Assembly (NCBI GenBank): GCA_000151295.1
Contig: GG745358.1
Location: 487,916 to 551,915 of the forward strand
Direction: 5' to 3'
DNA: 64,000 bases
DNA from: Allomyces macrogynus ATCC 38327
Lineage: Eukaryota; Blastocladiomycota; Blastocladiomycetes; Blastocladiales; Blastocladiaceae
This document shows positions 20,682 to 31,430 of this stretch, piece after piece. The position numbers and the translations under genes were made by a program. Each line of letters opens with the position of its first letter. Position 1 is the first letter of the stretch. Under the pieces are notes generated by a model. That model had not been told where the DNA came from. It did not search any database and saw only the letters and a list, made by a program, of their open reading frames with translations.

Positions 20682-23600
20682 TCACCACGAATACTCGAAC
20701 CGCTCCAACGCGTCAGTCGCGTCCTTGACGTCCTTCTGGACCTTTTTGCGCATATAGAAAATCGGACAGTCGCGCGACGTGCACAGCACGTCCATGTGCA
20801 GCGAACCCTGGCAGTTTTGGCACTGTGTCCACAGTCGCGCGTACCGTTCCTCGGCCGTGTTCGCGGCCGCGACTTGCTTCTGGTAGAGGACGGGCAATTT
20901 GGGGCGGCAATAGTCGCACACGGCGGCCGTGGGCGCACCGGTGGCAGCCTTGGTCCCCTTGAGCGGCGCCTTGCACCCGAGGCAGGTGGCCGTCTTGACG
21001 GCGAATTTCATGAGGCCGCCCGTGGTTGGCGCTGCGACGATCACGGTGCGCGTGTGATCGCCGTTGACTGGTGGAACGGGGGGGGGGGGGGGGGGAGGAT
21101 CAATGAACGCCCGCGATCCGAACGTCGCAGAATCCAAGAGCAACGTACGCAGTTTTGACTCGGTCGACTCGCCCAAGATCGGCTCAAAGATGCGCACGAG
21201 CGGCTTGGCCAGCTGGTTGTCGAGGTAGTACCGCGTATCAATCGGGATGTTATGCTCGAGCACGTAGATCGGGTCTTCGGCCTTCTCGTACGCGGCCGCG
21301 CCCTTGCTTGCTTTGACAATCACATAGGCCACACGATCGCCGACATTCGGAGCCGACCCCGGGTCGCGCTTGCGCATCCGGTCAGCGAGCTCCACGTGCG
21401 CCTGCTTGCCCGCGTAGTCGGTCTTGGCCAACGCCTTGGAGATCACGAGCTGCGACATGTCGACCTTGTTCTGGAGCAAGTCTGCAATCGTGTTTTTGAC
21501 GAACGCGGTCGCGCCTTCGACGTCGCGGTCCATCAAAATCTTGCGCAGGCATGTATCAATCACATGCGCGACCAACGGCGCGTTATCGCGGCGCACCGTC
21601 TCGATCCCCTTGGTGTCCATCTTGTCCCACTCGTCGGGCCGCGTCCAATAGAGCCCGGCGTATCGCTTCTTGTTGATGAGCAAGTACGGGAAATAGACCT
21701 TTTCAAACTCGAGCTGGATCGGGCGCACGAAATGCTTGGTCACGTACTCGGCCGCCTCTTTCCCGAGCGCCATGACCTTGGCCAAATCCGACACGCCAAA
21801 CTTGACCATGACCGAATCTGTGTCACCGTAGATAACGTGCGCGTTGGCCGGGTACCCATTCGCCAGCACGTACCGCTCCTCGACGAGCTGCTTGGTGCGC
21901 TCAATCATGTCGCGGCCGAACGCGGTCACGGAACTCGAAACCTCGAGACACGGCAACTTCCCGACCGTCGCGCCTGTGAACCCGTAGACGGAATTGGCCG
22001 AGATCTTGAGCGCGAGCTGCCGCCCGTCCAGCACGGCCTTCTTGAACGGGTCCGTTTCCTTTTTCAAGTCGGCCTTGGCACGTTTGCGCGCGCCAATCAG
22101 GTCCTCCAAGATCGCGGGTAAAAGACCCTTGCGCTGCGTCGCTGTCACAAAGCAATCGCCCATCGGCGTGGTCACGTAATCCGTGCCCTCTTCCAACTTG
22201 AGCGCACTGATGACCGGTTTCGTCACGAGCGTCGTATAGCACAAGTTGTGCGCCATCATGATCGACGGGTAGAGCGACGCAAAATCGAGCGTGGCAATCG
22301 GCACGTCATAGTACCCGCGCACGGGCTCAATCACGGTCGCGCCCTCGTAACTCTCATCGACCGGCGCGGCATCCCCCGTCTTGAACGCTGGAATCACCAA
22401 GTCGTGCCCTTTTGCCTTGCGGTAGAGTTGCGAAATGACCTTGATCTGCTGTCCGCGCGAGAGCAAGTAATTGAACGGCACGCCCGTGACACGCGCCATT
22501 TCCGACTGGTTGATGATGCACATCAGCTTATCGAGCAATCGTTGCGGCAAGTACGCGTCCTTCAAGCAATACACGGCGAGTCGGCGCCTCGTCTCGTCGT
22601 TGCCGTTCTGCAATTCCGTGATGATCGAATGGTGCACGTCCTCCTTTTGCTCGCCGAGAAAGTGCGCGCAAACAGCGTTCAACGTGTACGACCGTAACTT
22701 GTGCTCGCGCTGCATGAGCGGGAGCAAGTCGAGCACGATCCGCCCATCGAGCGCGACCGTCTTGGACTCGCGCGCGCCAAACGCGCGCGACTGGAACCGC
22801 GCATCTTTCGCCTCGGTCTTGACTTGCTTGACGCGGCCAAAGTACGGGAACGAGGTCACCTTCAGCGTGGCCGCGCGGTCGAGCAAATACGTCCAGTCGA
22901 AATTGAGAATGTTGTACCCCGTGACGATATCCGGGTCGCACTCTTGCACAAACTCGGACCAGGCGAGCAGGAGCTCGGCCTCGCTCGCGTACGACCGCAC
23001 GTCGGACCCAACAATCGCCGCGCACGACCCGAGCGTAAACACGTTGCGAATAAACGGCTGCGTTTCGCCCTGAACCGTGACCATATTCGCAATCTGGATC
23101 ACCGGGTCGATTTTCGGATCCGGGAACGCGCCTTTCCGCCCAGCACATTCGATATCGAACGAGAGAATGCGCAGCGGCGCCATGGCCGCCCACTCGTCGA
23201 CGGGTTCGTGCGCGATCACGTTTGATGCGAGCACGTCCACTTCAATCTGCGCCGTCGTTTCACGGTGCGCGCCCGTACGTAGCTGGTAGGTGGCATGGCG
23301 CAGTTCGAGCCAGGCCATGCCCGCAATGTCGGCGTCGATCATGTACCGCAATAGGTAGGCAATGTTGGCCTCGTAGGTGAGCGTCGCAAATGTGAAGTGC
23401 GCAGCGCCGTCGAGCCGCACTTGGCCCGTCTCGAATTGCCGGCGCAGTGGCGGGACAAGTTTCGGGTGCGCCAGCGTGACTTTCAGAAAGGTGGATTTGC
23501 GGTTGCCGTGGAAGTTCATGAGTGATTCCTTTTGCGTCGATTCAATGGCGAGGACCGGCGTGTCGACGTCCTTTTTCTCTTGCCGCAGGATGCGCTAGGG

Positions 23601-24323
23601 TTGGGAGCGTCAGCGCTTGTTCATGGCAAAAATGGCTCGGATCGGGCCTCGGCGTACGTTGAGCGTGTCGACGAGCATCGGAATGTGCTGGTCGGTGAAG
23701 TTTTGCGGCGCCGGAATGTAAATGTACGGGAAAAAGCCGTGGACGTGGCAAGCGACGCTGTGGCCGTCGCGAGTCACGCCATAGAAACGCAATGCCGGGT
23801 GCATCGGCGTGCGCGTGAGCTTGCTCGCGTACGGCAGCTGCATACCGGCCGGGCACGGGCTAAACGACTCGTCGGCCTCGATTTGCTGGAAGACTATCAG
23901 AGATCACCTTGGTCAGAGAGTCGCGCTCGAAAGAATTGCGGGCGACGAAAGAGATCGTACCCAGGTCCTGCGTCGCCGCATCCCATGGCCCGTCGAGTGC
24001 AGGCCGTGCCCACGTCAATTTCGGGTCGACGTCTAGCAAAAGTCGCGCGTCAGCGTCCACACGCAGCCGCTCCCCTTCGCAAAGGACAGCCTTTAAGCAC
24101 CACCGGCTCGCGTCTGCGTGAGCGCGAGCTCCTCGAGATGGTCCTCGAACGTGGACCGCGGGACCAATTCGGGCTGCGAAGAGCCGGGCAGGTTGCCGTC
24201 AAACTTGCGCCGCTTGTTGGCAATATTGGCACGTGTCGAAGAACTCGCGGTCGCGCCCTGGCCGGGCTCGGCGGGCTCGTCGCGCCGCTTGAGCGCGGGC
24301 TTGGTCAGGGACGTGTTCTCCAT
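20682..24323 (-). CDS. POL3: DNA polymerase delta catalytic subunit
   Basis: Exons 24323-24104, 24074-23961, 23893-23658, 23594-21149 and 21067-20682 give 1,133 residues, close to the family's roughly 1,100. Clear features: N-terminal domain ([28 protein letters not shown]), 3'-5' exonuclease motifs (FDIECAG near 336, [22 protein letters not shown]), polymerase motifs [10 protein letters not shown] (near 627), NSVYGFTG and YGDTDSV (near 780), and C-terminal metal sites CLGC...CDYC and CQNC...CTSRDC ahead of [10 protein letters not shown]. It is the leading candidate for lagging-strand replication. Two splice points are notable: a 29-nt segment (24103-24075) must be removed to keep frame, and intron 21148-21068 is 81 nt with no stop, so it could be mistaken for coding. 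Confidence 0.95.
21078..21095. repeat. Poly-G run in a POL3 intron (C18 in sense)
   Basis: G18 on the + strand, C18 on the gene's strand, just before the acceptor CACCAG of the last POL3 intron. Read as coding it would give a proline run absent from other polymerase delta proteins. Confidence 0.9.
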
Positions 24324-24966
24324 GCTGGAATGATCGATTGGCGTCGAGGTACGGCCGACAAGAGCTTGAAAAGCGGTGGTGCGCGCGTTGATGGTTGTTG
24401 AACGGGTGCCGTCGTGCGGGTGTGACAAGAACGTGTTGTCAAGAGCAGAATCAGGGCAGCGCTGTACTGCGAGCGCTTGCAAGTCGTTTCGTCGTCGTGC
24501 TCGTCGTCGCCGTCGTTGTCCACGCTGCAATGCTGGTTGGTCGTGGCAACGAGCGGCCAACCGCAACGTGGGACTCACACCCACAGGCCTGCCCCCGGTC
24601 TGCCATCCCCGTCTGCAGCACGTGTAACCTGTCCCAGCGAGGCCCGTTCGATCACGCGCTGAGGGTGCCCTGTGCTGCCCCCATGTCAAACTGATCTACC
24701 CCACGGCGAACCACGTTGGGACTCACGTCGCTCGATGAAGTCGACCAGCAGCGGTGTCGACGAAAACGACGACGACCGTCGCCAACGACCTGCTGCTGCA
24801 CCCGCAACTTGCTGCAGCGTCTTGTGCCGGTCTCCTGCTACGACTCGACGCCGATTGAGGGGCAGTTGCAACCGCCGTCATCGACTTCGGTTCCTGCCGC
24901 CGTGTGCAGGCGTGGGTTCACGTCCCCCAACCTGACGTGGTTTCGACCTTGAAAAAGCTCCCCACG
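24324..24966. other. Divergent promoter between POL3 and the exonuclease gene
   Basis: About 640 bp between start codons on opposite strands. Small open frames here have poor codon use. The ATG at 24904 is in frame with the exonuclease gene and could add 21 residues. Confidence 0.45.
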
Positions 24967-26824
24967 ATGGCCGCACCAACCCTCCCCGAACCCAAAATCC
25001 ACGACCCGAGCTTGGCGCCGCGCATCACGCTGATGCGCCGCCTGTCGACGGTCCGCGCCCTCTTCCAGCAATACGTGCGCATCATGGCCGCTCATACGGC
25101 CACCATGCCGGCACTCCCCGCAACCATGGCCGAGCGCGATGAAGTGCAGCTCGTCACGTCGGTCGAAAACGATACCGACTACGTGCACAAGGCCAAGGTC
25201 CGCCTGAGCCAGTTGCGCCAGCGGCCCGTCGTTCCGTTCGGCATGCTCGATGCGAACGGACCTGCCGTCGACAGTGCCGCGGGTTTGGCTGCACCCGCTG
25301 CCGAAGAACCTTTGAGGCCATCGGGATCGTCATCGGCGGCGGCACCGCCACCAGCACCGACGAGCGCACCGATCCTGGCCACGAAACGACGCGCACCGTC
25401 CCCCGCAAGCAGCCGCGAATCCAGTCCCGCCGACTCGCTCGCATCTGCTGGCAGCAGTGCAGCCGACGCCATCAAACGCCGCCGCGTCGCCGTTGATCCA
25501 ACCAAGTCCCTCGCCGCCACTGCCGCCCTGGCCCTGGGCGCCGCCGCGGGCCGACCGATCATGACGCTCGCGTCGCTCACCAAGAAGCCGCCAGCACCCA
25601 TCACCTACGACGACGCGTACCAATACATCATGACCGACCAGGTCGTGATCGACTGGGGCTACCCGACCTACGACCGCGCGCATGAAGTGCTTGCTGCCGA
25701 CGACCGCGACACGATTGCTGCGCTCAAGCAGCTCGCCGCGGACCCGACGGCGTTTGGATCTGGTGCCGTGGACCCCGTGATCCGGACGTGCGAGCGGTGC
25801 CGCGCGAAATTTACCGTTACGCCGCACCCTGGTAACGACGAGTGCACGTACCATCCGGGCCGGTTGCGGATTGTCACGTCCGGTGGGGAACGGATCAAGG
25901 AGTATTCGTGTTGTCAAGGAAATATGGGGTCGGTCGGGTGCGTCTCGGGTGTGCACGTGTGGAAGGATGACCGGTGCGCGTTCTTGCACGGGCTGGTCCC
26001 GTTTGCGGTCACGCCCGAAGTCATCGAGGGGGCCGCCAAGCCGGTGGGGTACTTGCCGATTGTGGCCATGGATTGCGAAATGGTACGCTGCGCTATTTCA
26101 CGTTTCGCGAGCGTTTAGTGCTTTGCGCATCCTGACCCTCGATATCGACACGTAGTGCTATACGACGCACGGGTTCGAGCTATGCCGTATTACCGCCGTC
26201 GACGCGCAGGGTGCGACGGTGCTGGACGAGCTCGTCAAGCCAATGGGAACTGTCTTGGACTTGAATACGAAATACAGGTGCGTTTTTGCGAGATGCTTTG
26301 TCGGTAGCAACAGAACGCTGTGAGCTCACTCCTTCTATTCTCTCCAGTGGAATCGAGTCGTTGGACGGCGCTAAGGAAACGCTCGAGTCGGTGCGCAGCA
26401 AGCTCCTTGCAAGGATCGACCAGGACACGATCTTCGTGGGCCACGGGCTCGAAAACGACTTTAAGGTCCTGCGCATCATTCATCCGACGATCGTCGACAC
26501 GGCACACGTCTACTCGCACCCGAGTGTACGTTCCGTGCTCGTCGTTCACAATTTGACTGCCGTAAATTGACCATCGCGCGTCCGCAAAACAGGGACTTCC
26601 GGCACGGTACTCGCTGCGACACTTGTCGTCCAAGCTGCTCGGCTCGTTCATTCAAAACCAGGCTGAGGGTGGACACGATAGTTTGGAGGACGCCAAGGGT
26701 ACGTCTCCTGATTCGGCTCACGTACGGCGGGATCAGAGCGCTAACAATCGTCGTTTCGGTCTTCATAGCATGTTTGGAGCTCCTGCGCAAGAAAATTGCG
26801 TTGCCGGGTCTGGCCGTGCTGTAA
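24967..26824 (+). CDS. REX1/REX3-type DEDDh RNA exonuclease
   Basis: Exons 24967-26082, 26156-26277, 26348-26525, 26593-26698 and 26769-26824 give 525 residues. The C-terminal DEDDh exonuclease domain is assembled across all exons: AMDCEMCYTTHGFELCRITA (Exo I, DxE), DELVKP, TKYSGI, FVGHGLENDFKVLRI (Exo II), and HDSLEDAKACLELLRKKI (Exo III with His and Asp). Before it lies a Cys/His module (CERCRAKF, ECTYHPGR, SCCQ), as in REXO1/Rex3 proteins, and a long low-complexity N-terminal half with a KRRR basic patch. Such enzymes trim 3' ends of stable RNAs (5S, tRNA, snRNA) in the nucleus; which RNA is unknown here. Start chosen at 24967; 24904 is the in-frame alternative. Confidence 0.88.
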
Positions 26825-27696
26825 AAGGGCATAGCAGAGCAGAGCAAAAGCACATTGTGGGCGTGATTCCTTCTTCTCCACCGCTTCAAGTGTTGGCTCC
26901 TGGTCCACGTGAATCGGTGCTGCTATCCGGCTCGGCATCGTTTGTCTGCGATTGAGAGCAACCACATTTGAGAAAAAATGGTACCATTGTGGAATATCAG
27001 TGGAGCTGTATGGAGCGGACCAACGAGAAATCGTCACCGTCTGATCTCCTGTCCAATGACAAATCGGAGAACCAGCTCTTTTAGTTGAACCTGTTGCTGT
27101 TGCTGCGTGCTTTGTTGAGGCCAATCGACACGTCCCAGCTCGCCCGACGAGCTCTTTCTTTTGCACCTGTTGTCGCTGAAATCGCTTTGGTTGCCACTAT
27201 ATTTGCAGCATCTCCGGCTTAACCTTCATAAGGATCTCACTGCCAGTTGGATCAAGTCGATGCAGCCGGACACGGAGCGCGTGACGTTGTTTTCTTGCCT
27301 CCGCTCTGTCGGTGTTGGGCCACGTTGTTGTCAGATGCAAAGGGCGTCGGGCATGAGTTGAAGCAAAGAATGTCGCATCAAGAGAAGGCAATGTGTCAAC
27401 AACGAGCTGTGTGTTCAGGGTGCAGAAGAGGATCTCAGGTAATGTTGAGCTGTATAAGGGAGATGGAATCGAACAGATCTCCTTTCCGAGGAAGGCGTTT
27501 GTCTCAATCGGTTCATGAGGCTGCTGCGTTGATCCAAGCGTTGGTATCTCTGACTTGACTGTGGAGAACAACATTGAAAGTATCGGTAGCCCATGATCAA
27601 GAGCGACGGATCAAGGTTGCGAAGGAGAATTACTGGAACGCCAATCTTGAGCTTGAGCCAATGCGGTGGGAAACTGGATGGGGACTGCTGAGATTT
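26825..27696. other. Convergent intergenic stretch, AT-richer
   Basis: This lies between the exonuclease 3' end and the unidentified minus-strand gene. The base composition is visibly less GC-rich than in flanking genes. Short minus-strand frames (27197-27574) have no recognisable content. Confidence 0.4.
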
Positions 27697-28838
27697 TCAG
27701 TCGGCATATTCGAGCCCACCTGCACCGCTGTTGGCGGGGACCATCACACCTCGTTCGTTAATCTCCACAACACTTTCCACCTTGTCCCCCTCGCCCACCA
27801 CAACACCGTCGATACCAAGAGCGTAGAGGGCGGCGGCGGCTATCAACTCTTTTGCAACGCGTTTTGTCGCTGCCGCTAGCGACCAATCAAAATCGACGAG
27901 TAACCACCCAACTTTACCCTTGGCCGTCAGAATCAGGCACACAAGGTACCCGGGCACACGGCCACAGCTCACGTCACGTTGCGCAAGCTCTAAGGAATAA
28001 TGCAGAATCGTCACGTCGTTCTCAGGCAACCCCGTGAGCAGCGATTCCGATGTCGCGTCAGTCGCACTGCGGCGCGTCGGGAGAGCCGCCGCCGAGTGGT
28101 CGTAGAGAGCCTCAACTGCATTGGGCACACGGTGCATCAGATCAGCTGGTTGCTCGGCCGACACGACGCTGAGCTTGTACTTCGTGACGGTCTTGATGTC
28201 GACAAATGGAAAATGGAGAGGCAAGGGAAAGTCGGTGTTTTGAATCGATTCGCGAGTGGACTGGTTCTCAGACGTGTCATCAATCAGCGTCGCGTAAATC
28301 GCTTCAGAATCAATCCGAAGAACCACATGGTGCGAGAAGAAGCGCCCAACCTGCGATCCTGACAAAAAACGCGCCGCGTCCTCGGGCCGAATCTTATGGT
28401 TGTCGGATCTCCCCCTTGAGATGGTAACAGAACACTCAACTGTCCAGGCCAGGGGGCCGGGATCAGGTCATGCAAACTCCTCCAGTCCATGGTAGCTTGG
28501 GATCGTCCCCGCTGCCCCATCTCCAACCGCCGCCAATTCATCCACCGCCGCCAATTCATCCACCGTCGCCACTCCATCCACCACCGATGTTGCAGCCGCT
28601 GCCCGCACATACCGCGCGGAGAGCAACAGACTTTGGACTGGTCGCCCGCCAGGAAAACCCTTGACGCGCCGCAAATCGCCGCCCAACCTGACCGTCGTGC
28701 TCATGATGCGCATCCAATTAACGTTCGACTCATCAATGGTCGCGAGCTGCTTGGGCAGCACAGGCAGTTCAACGTCGGTCGCCCAAAGCGTCAACAGGTC
28801 GAGCCAAAACCGACCAACTTTGGTGCGCCTGGCACAGG
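27697..28838 (-). CDS. Unidentified protein, frame interrupted by one in-frame TGA
   Basis: The same minus-strand frame is open from about 28838 to 28471 and again from 28467 to the stop at 27697; only TGA at 28468-28470 separates them. The first part (RFWLDLLTLWATDVELPVLP, VNWMRIMSTTVRLGGDLRR) and second part (FFSHHVVLRIDSEAIYATLI, GYLVCLILTAKGKVGWLLVD, ALGIDGVVVGEGDKVESVV) read like one globular protein, with the TGA in a repeat-rich linker. A GTTTGC donor just before the TGA and CAG 39 nt on could make a very short intron, or the stop could be real (pseudogene). No family recognised. An acceptor-like CCAG before 28838 suggests more 5' exons. Codon bias is weaker than in neighbours. Confidence 0.4.
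28520..28585 (-). repeat. 18-bp tandem repeat in the unidentified gene
   Basis: Near-identical 18-bp units, on the gene's strand GATGAATTGGCGGCGGTG, repeat about two and a half times and encode VDELAA copies next to the in-frame TGA. Unequal crossing-over here would change the protein without shifting frame. Confidence 0.75.
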
Positions 28839-29172
28839 TTCATGCTGCTTGCGCATGGGCACCCCGGCCCAAAGACAAGAAGACAAGAGACGTGAAAAAA
28901 TGACGGCCAGAGCGAGAAATGAAGTCTGATCAAGGTGCGGATGAGCGATTCACCGTCAGGTAGATCGAGAGAGCGCACGGCCTACAGAGGGCAGCAGGGA
29001 AGTGAAAGAGCGCGCGAGTGCGGCCGGAAATTGCACGACGAGAAACAAAGCGCAACCGACGCGGCAAGTACCGAGCAAAGCGGACCACCTTCAAGCACAA
29101 GAGATCACGCCGGATCCCGCTGGTCACAGCAAGTCGAGATCACGTCCGAGTCTAGATCAGCGAGCGAGAGCG

Positions 29173-29508
29173 TCAAACGCGTGGTCGTAATGGCGAGCGT
29201 GCGAGTTCCATTCGGTGGAATCCAAGTTGGAGGGTGGCGGCAAAGTGCGTGCAGAAGAGCAGCACTGGAGAATCAATTCGCGAGCAGTCGACGAGGAACC
29301 CGTGGAGGCCGTGGCAAAGACCGAGAGCGGGATGCTCTGGCCGGAGAAATGCTCGGACAGGCGAGCGCTCTTGCGGCAAGTAACAAGTCAGCACTCGTCT
29401 TGCGATCGTTTGCAGAATGACAGAGAGCCGTTGTGCGGGCGTGGTCGTGGTCGGGTGAGGATCGTAAAGATGTGCGAGAGAGAATAATTCGCTCAAGGGC
29501 ACGTGCAC
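29173..29508 (-). CDS. Possible 5' exon or small unidentified ORF
   Basis: An open frame from ATG at 29508 with GC-ending codons reads MHVPLSELFSLAHLYDPH, then AQRLSVILQTIARRVLTCYL and LLFCTHFAATLQLGFHRMEL, a helical-looking composition. It lies on the same strand and upstream of the unidentified gene at 27.7-28.8 kb and may be its first exon, but I could not place the connecting introns. Function unknown. Confidence 0.3.
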   Translation of the reverse strand: MHVPLSELFSLAHLYDPHPTTTTPAQRLSVILQTIARRVLTCYLPQERSPVRAFLRPEHPALGLCHGLHGFLVDCSRIDSPVLLFCTHFAATLQLGFHRMELARSPLRPRV

Positions 29509-29987
29509 GAATTAATCGGCGCTGGAACTGAGACGATTTTCCCTCTCCTTGACATCCCAACATGCACCTCTTGCTCACCAATCTCTCAAAAGCCCGAAAC
29601 CCGCATGGAGGTCCTTCTCTTAACCGAAACAATGTATGCCGATCGTTTGCTTAAGTCAAAACAGCAGGAAGAACACGCCCTTGAAGGCAAGATACAAATT
29701 CCAAAAATACCATGGACGAGGACAAAGGCCGTTGGGCTTGGCCATGAGCCTGAAGCACGCCCTGTCCCGCTGTGTCGGGCGGGCGACCGCTTCATCTCCG
29801 CCACAAAAAAAGACCAGGACAAAAGATGTCGGTTGGTATTTTCTTTCCTAACATCAAATCCAAACTATCAACACTTTCTCGCGATCCACTCTCCTCCTCA
29901 CCGTCCTCTCTGGCGCCTTCCCTCCTTCCACACCGCGCCAGCGCCCCGTCGTCCTCCGCATCCTCATCGCACGCCCCTTTCGTCCCT

Positions 29988-30577
29988 TCACGAAATCGTA
30001 ATCCGCCGCCCCGCCGCCTCAGCCTTCTTGGGCACGTGCACGGTCAGTACGCCGTCATGGAACGCCGCCTTGGTGTTGGTCAAGTCGGCGGCGGGCGGCA
30101 GCGCGACGGAACGCGAAAACTTGCCCTGGTACCGCTCACGCACGTGCATTGTACCCTCGCGGCGCTCGCCCTGGGCCTGCGACTCGCCCGAGATCGTCAA
30201 GACACCTTGGTTCGCTTCGACCTTGACGTTGTCCTTGGGGATGCCCGGCAGGTCGCACCGCACTTCAATGTCCTTGTCGGTCTCATGCCTGGTTGGTGGA
30301 ATGAGCGGGAGGGTCAGTTGGCGGAATCAAGGAGGAGGTGGCGGAAGTCGGAGCGGTGCGACACGTACACGTCAATCCGAGGCACAAATCCCATCTCGCC
30401 CATGCCCACGACGCCCGGCATCCCGACGGCCGAGGTAGTGCCGCCGCGGTTGGCCGTGTCGATAAAGTCGGAGAGCATGCGGTTCATGTCGCGCTGCATC
30501 GCGCGGAATGCGCGGTCCATGCCAAACGGGTCGGCGCCAGCGCCAACACCCCACTCGGTCGGACGGAAGAGAGCCAT
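29988..30577 (-). CDS. Small heat shock protein Hsp20 (copy 2)
   Basis: Exons 30577-30369 and 30288-29988 encode 169 residues. The junction (donor GTACGT, phase 2) joins PRIDV to HETDKDIEVRCDLPGI. The alpha-crystallin domain shows DLPGIPKDNVKVEA, MHVRERYQGKFSRSVALPP and DGVLTVHVPKKAEA. The N-terminus MALFRPTEWGVG and the helix AFRAMQRDMNRMLSDFIDTA parallel copy 1, which indicates a duplicated pair about 17 kb apart. This copy lacks the extra first intron of copy 1 and has a Gly/Met-rich linker. Expected to be a cytosolic holdase. A TATA box and three evenly spaced heat-shock units lie upstream, so heat induction is likely. Confidence 0.93.
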
Positions 30578-30701
30578 GGTGATAGATTAATGAGTTGGTT
30601 GGTGGTGGCTCGAGAGAGCTCGCGTGCGTGCTTGCGTTGGTTGCGTTGCGTTGCGCTGGTCTGCTGGAGAAGCAAGGATGGCGGCGAGGAGAGCGCGCGG
30701 G

Positions 30702-30708
30702 CTTTATA
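30702..30708 (-). promoter_or_regulatory. TATA box of Hsp20 copy 2
   Basis: The gene strand reads GGTATAAAGC, about 125 nt before the start codon and about 120 bp downstream of the heat-shock element. Confidence 0.7.
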
Positions 30709-30822
30709 CCCGTCGCGGCGGTGGGGGCGGCATCGTGAGCAAGGTGTGCGGTGCGGGCTCGGGAACGCCGTGGAACCAGCGCGCGAGCCCCAGTCGATCG
30801 CCGACGCGACGCGGTGCACGTG

Positions 30823-30847
30823 CGAACGACGTCGAACGCTGGCGAAC
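30823..30847 (-). promoter_or_regulatory. Step-type heat-shock element
   Basis: GAA triplets at 30824-30826, 30834-30836 and 30844-30846 on the + strand are exactly 10 bp apart, each as CGAAC, followed after 2 bp by TTT in place of TTC. Three nGAAn units with 5-bp gaps is the step-type heat-shock factor site. It lies about 250 bp upstream of the Hsp20 start. Confidence 0.6.
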
Positions 30848-30860
30848 GTTTCAGCTCGCG

Positions 30861-30907
30861 CGTGTCGTGTCGTGTCGTGTCGTGTCGTGTCGTGTCGTTT
30901 CGTGTCG
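30861..30907. repeat. Pentanucleotide (CGTGT)n microsatellite
   Basis: About nine CGTGT units with one substitution, directly adjoining the heat-shock element of Hsp20 copy 2. Confidence 0.9.
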
Positions 30908-31430
30908 GGATTGGAAGGCAGAGCCTGGGCGGGAGAACCTCGCCGAATCATCTGCCGCAGGTCGCGCGCGTCGTGTCGGCGCGCGTGTGGTGGTGGAACA
31001 TGGCGGTCGACCTGCGCACCACACCGAACGCAGTCGACCTGCGTGCGAGACGCGATGCGGCTTGTGCGTGCTGCGCCACACGGAACCGCCTTCCTGCCCG
31101 TTCGACTCACACGTGACCGCGTTTTGCATGGTGCCATGGGGCCAGCTCGCGCGGGCAAGTCTCTTGGAACCGACCCTGCCGGCGCGATCCGCGAGAAAAA
31201 CAAGGGTGGACAACATGCGCTTCATTGGCACTCTGCTCTCACGGCCACGGGTGCCAGCGGCGCGACGACACTCGCTCGTCCGCCACCTTGTCCACCCAAC
31301 TCTTCGCCTCCCACCTCCCTGCTCCGCCGCTTGCCTGCAGCAACAGCGTTCGTTCTCGCGGCCGCGATCGGGCTGCTCATTCCACGTTCCTTCTCCCTCG
31401 TCCCTGTCGCGCGGCGCGCTCGACGCGCTC
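30908..31430. other. Intergenic between Hsp20 copy 2 and the methyltransferase
   Basis: Both flanking genes read on the minus strand. Overlapping open frames exist on both strands but none has gene-like codons or homology. Confidence 0.45.

Noticed and set aside
21252..22121. 289-codon open frame on the plus strand
   Set aside because: Fully antisense to conserved POL3 polymerase motifs.
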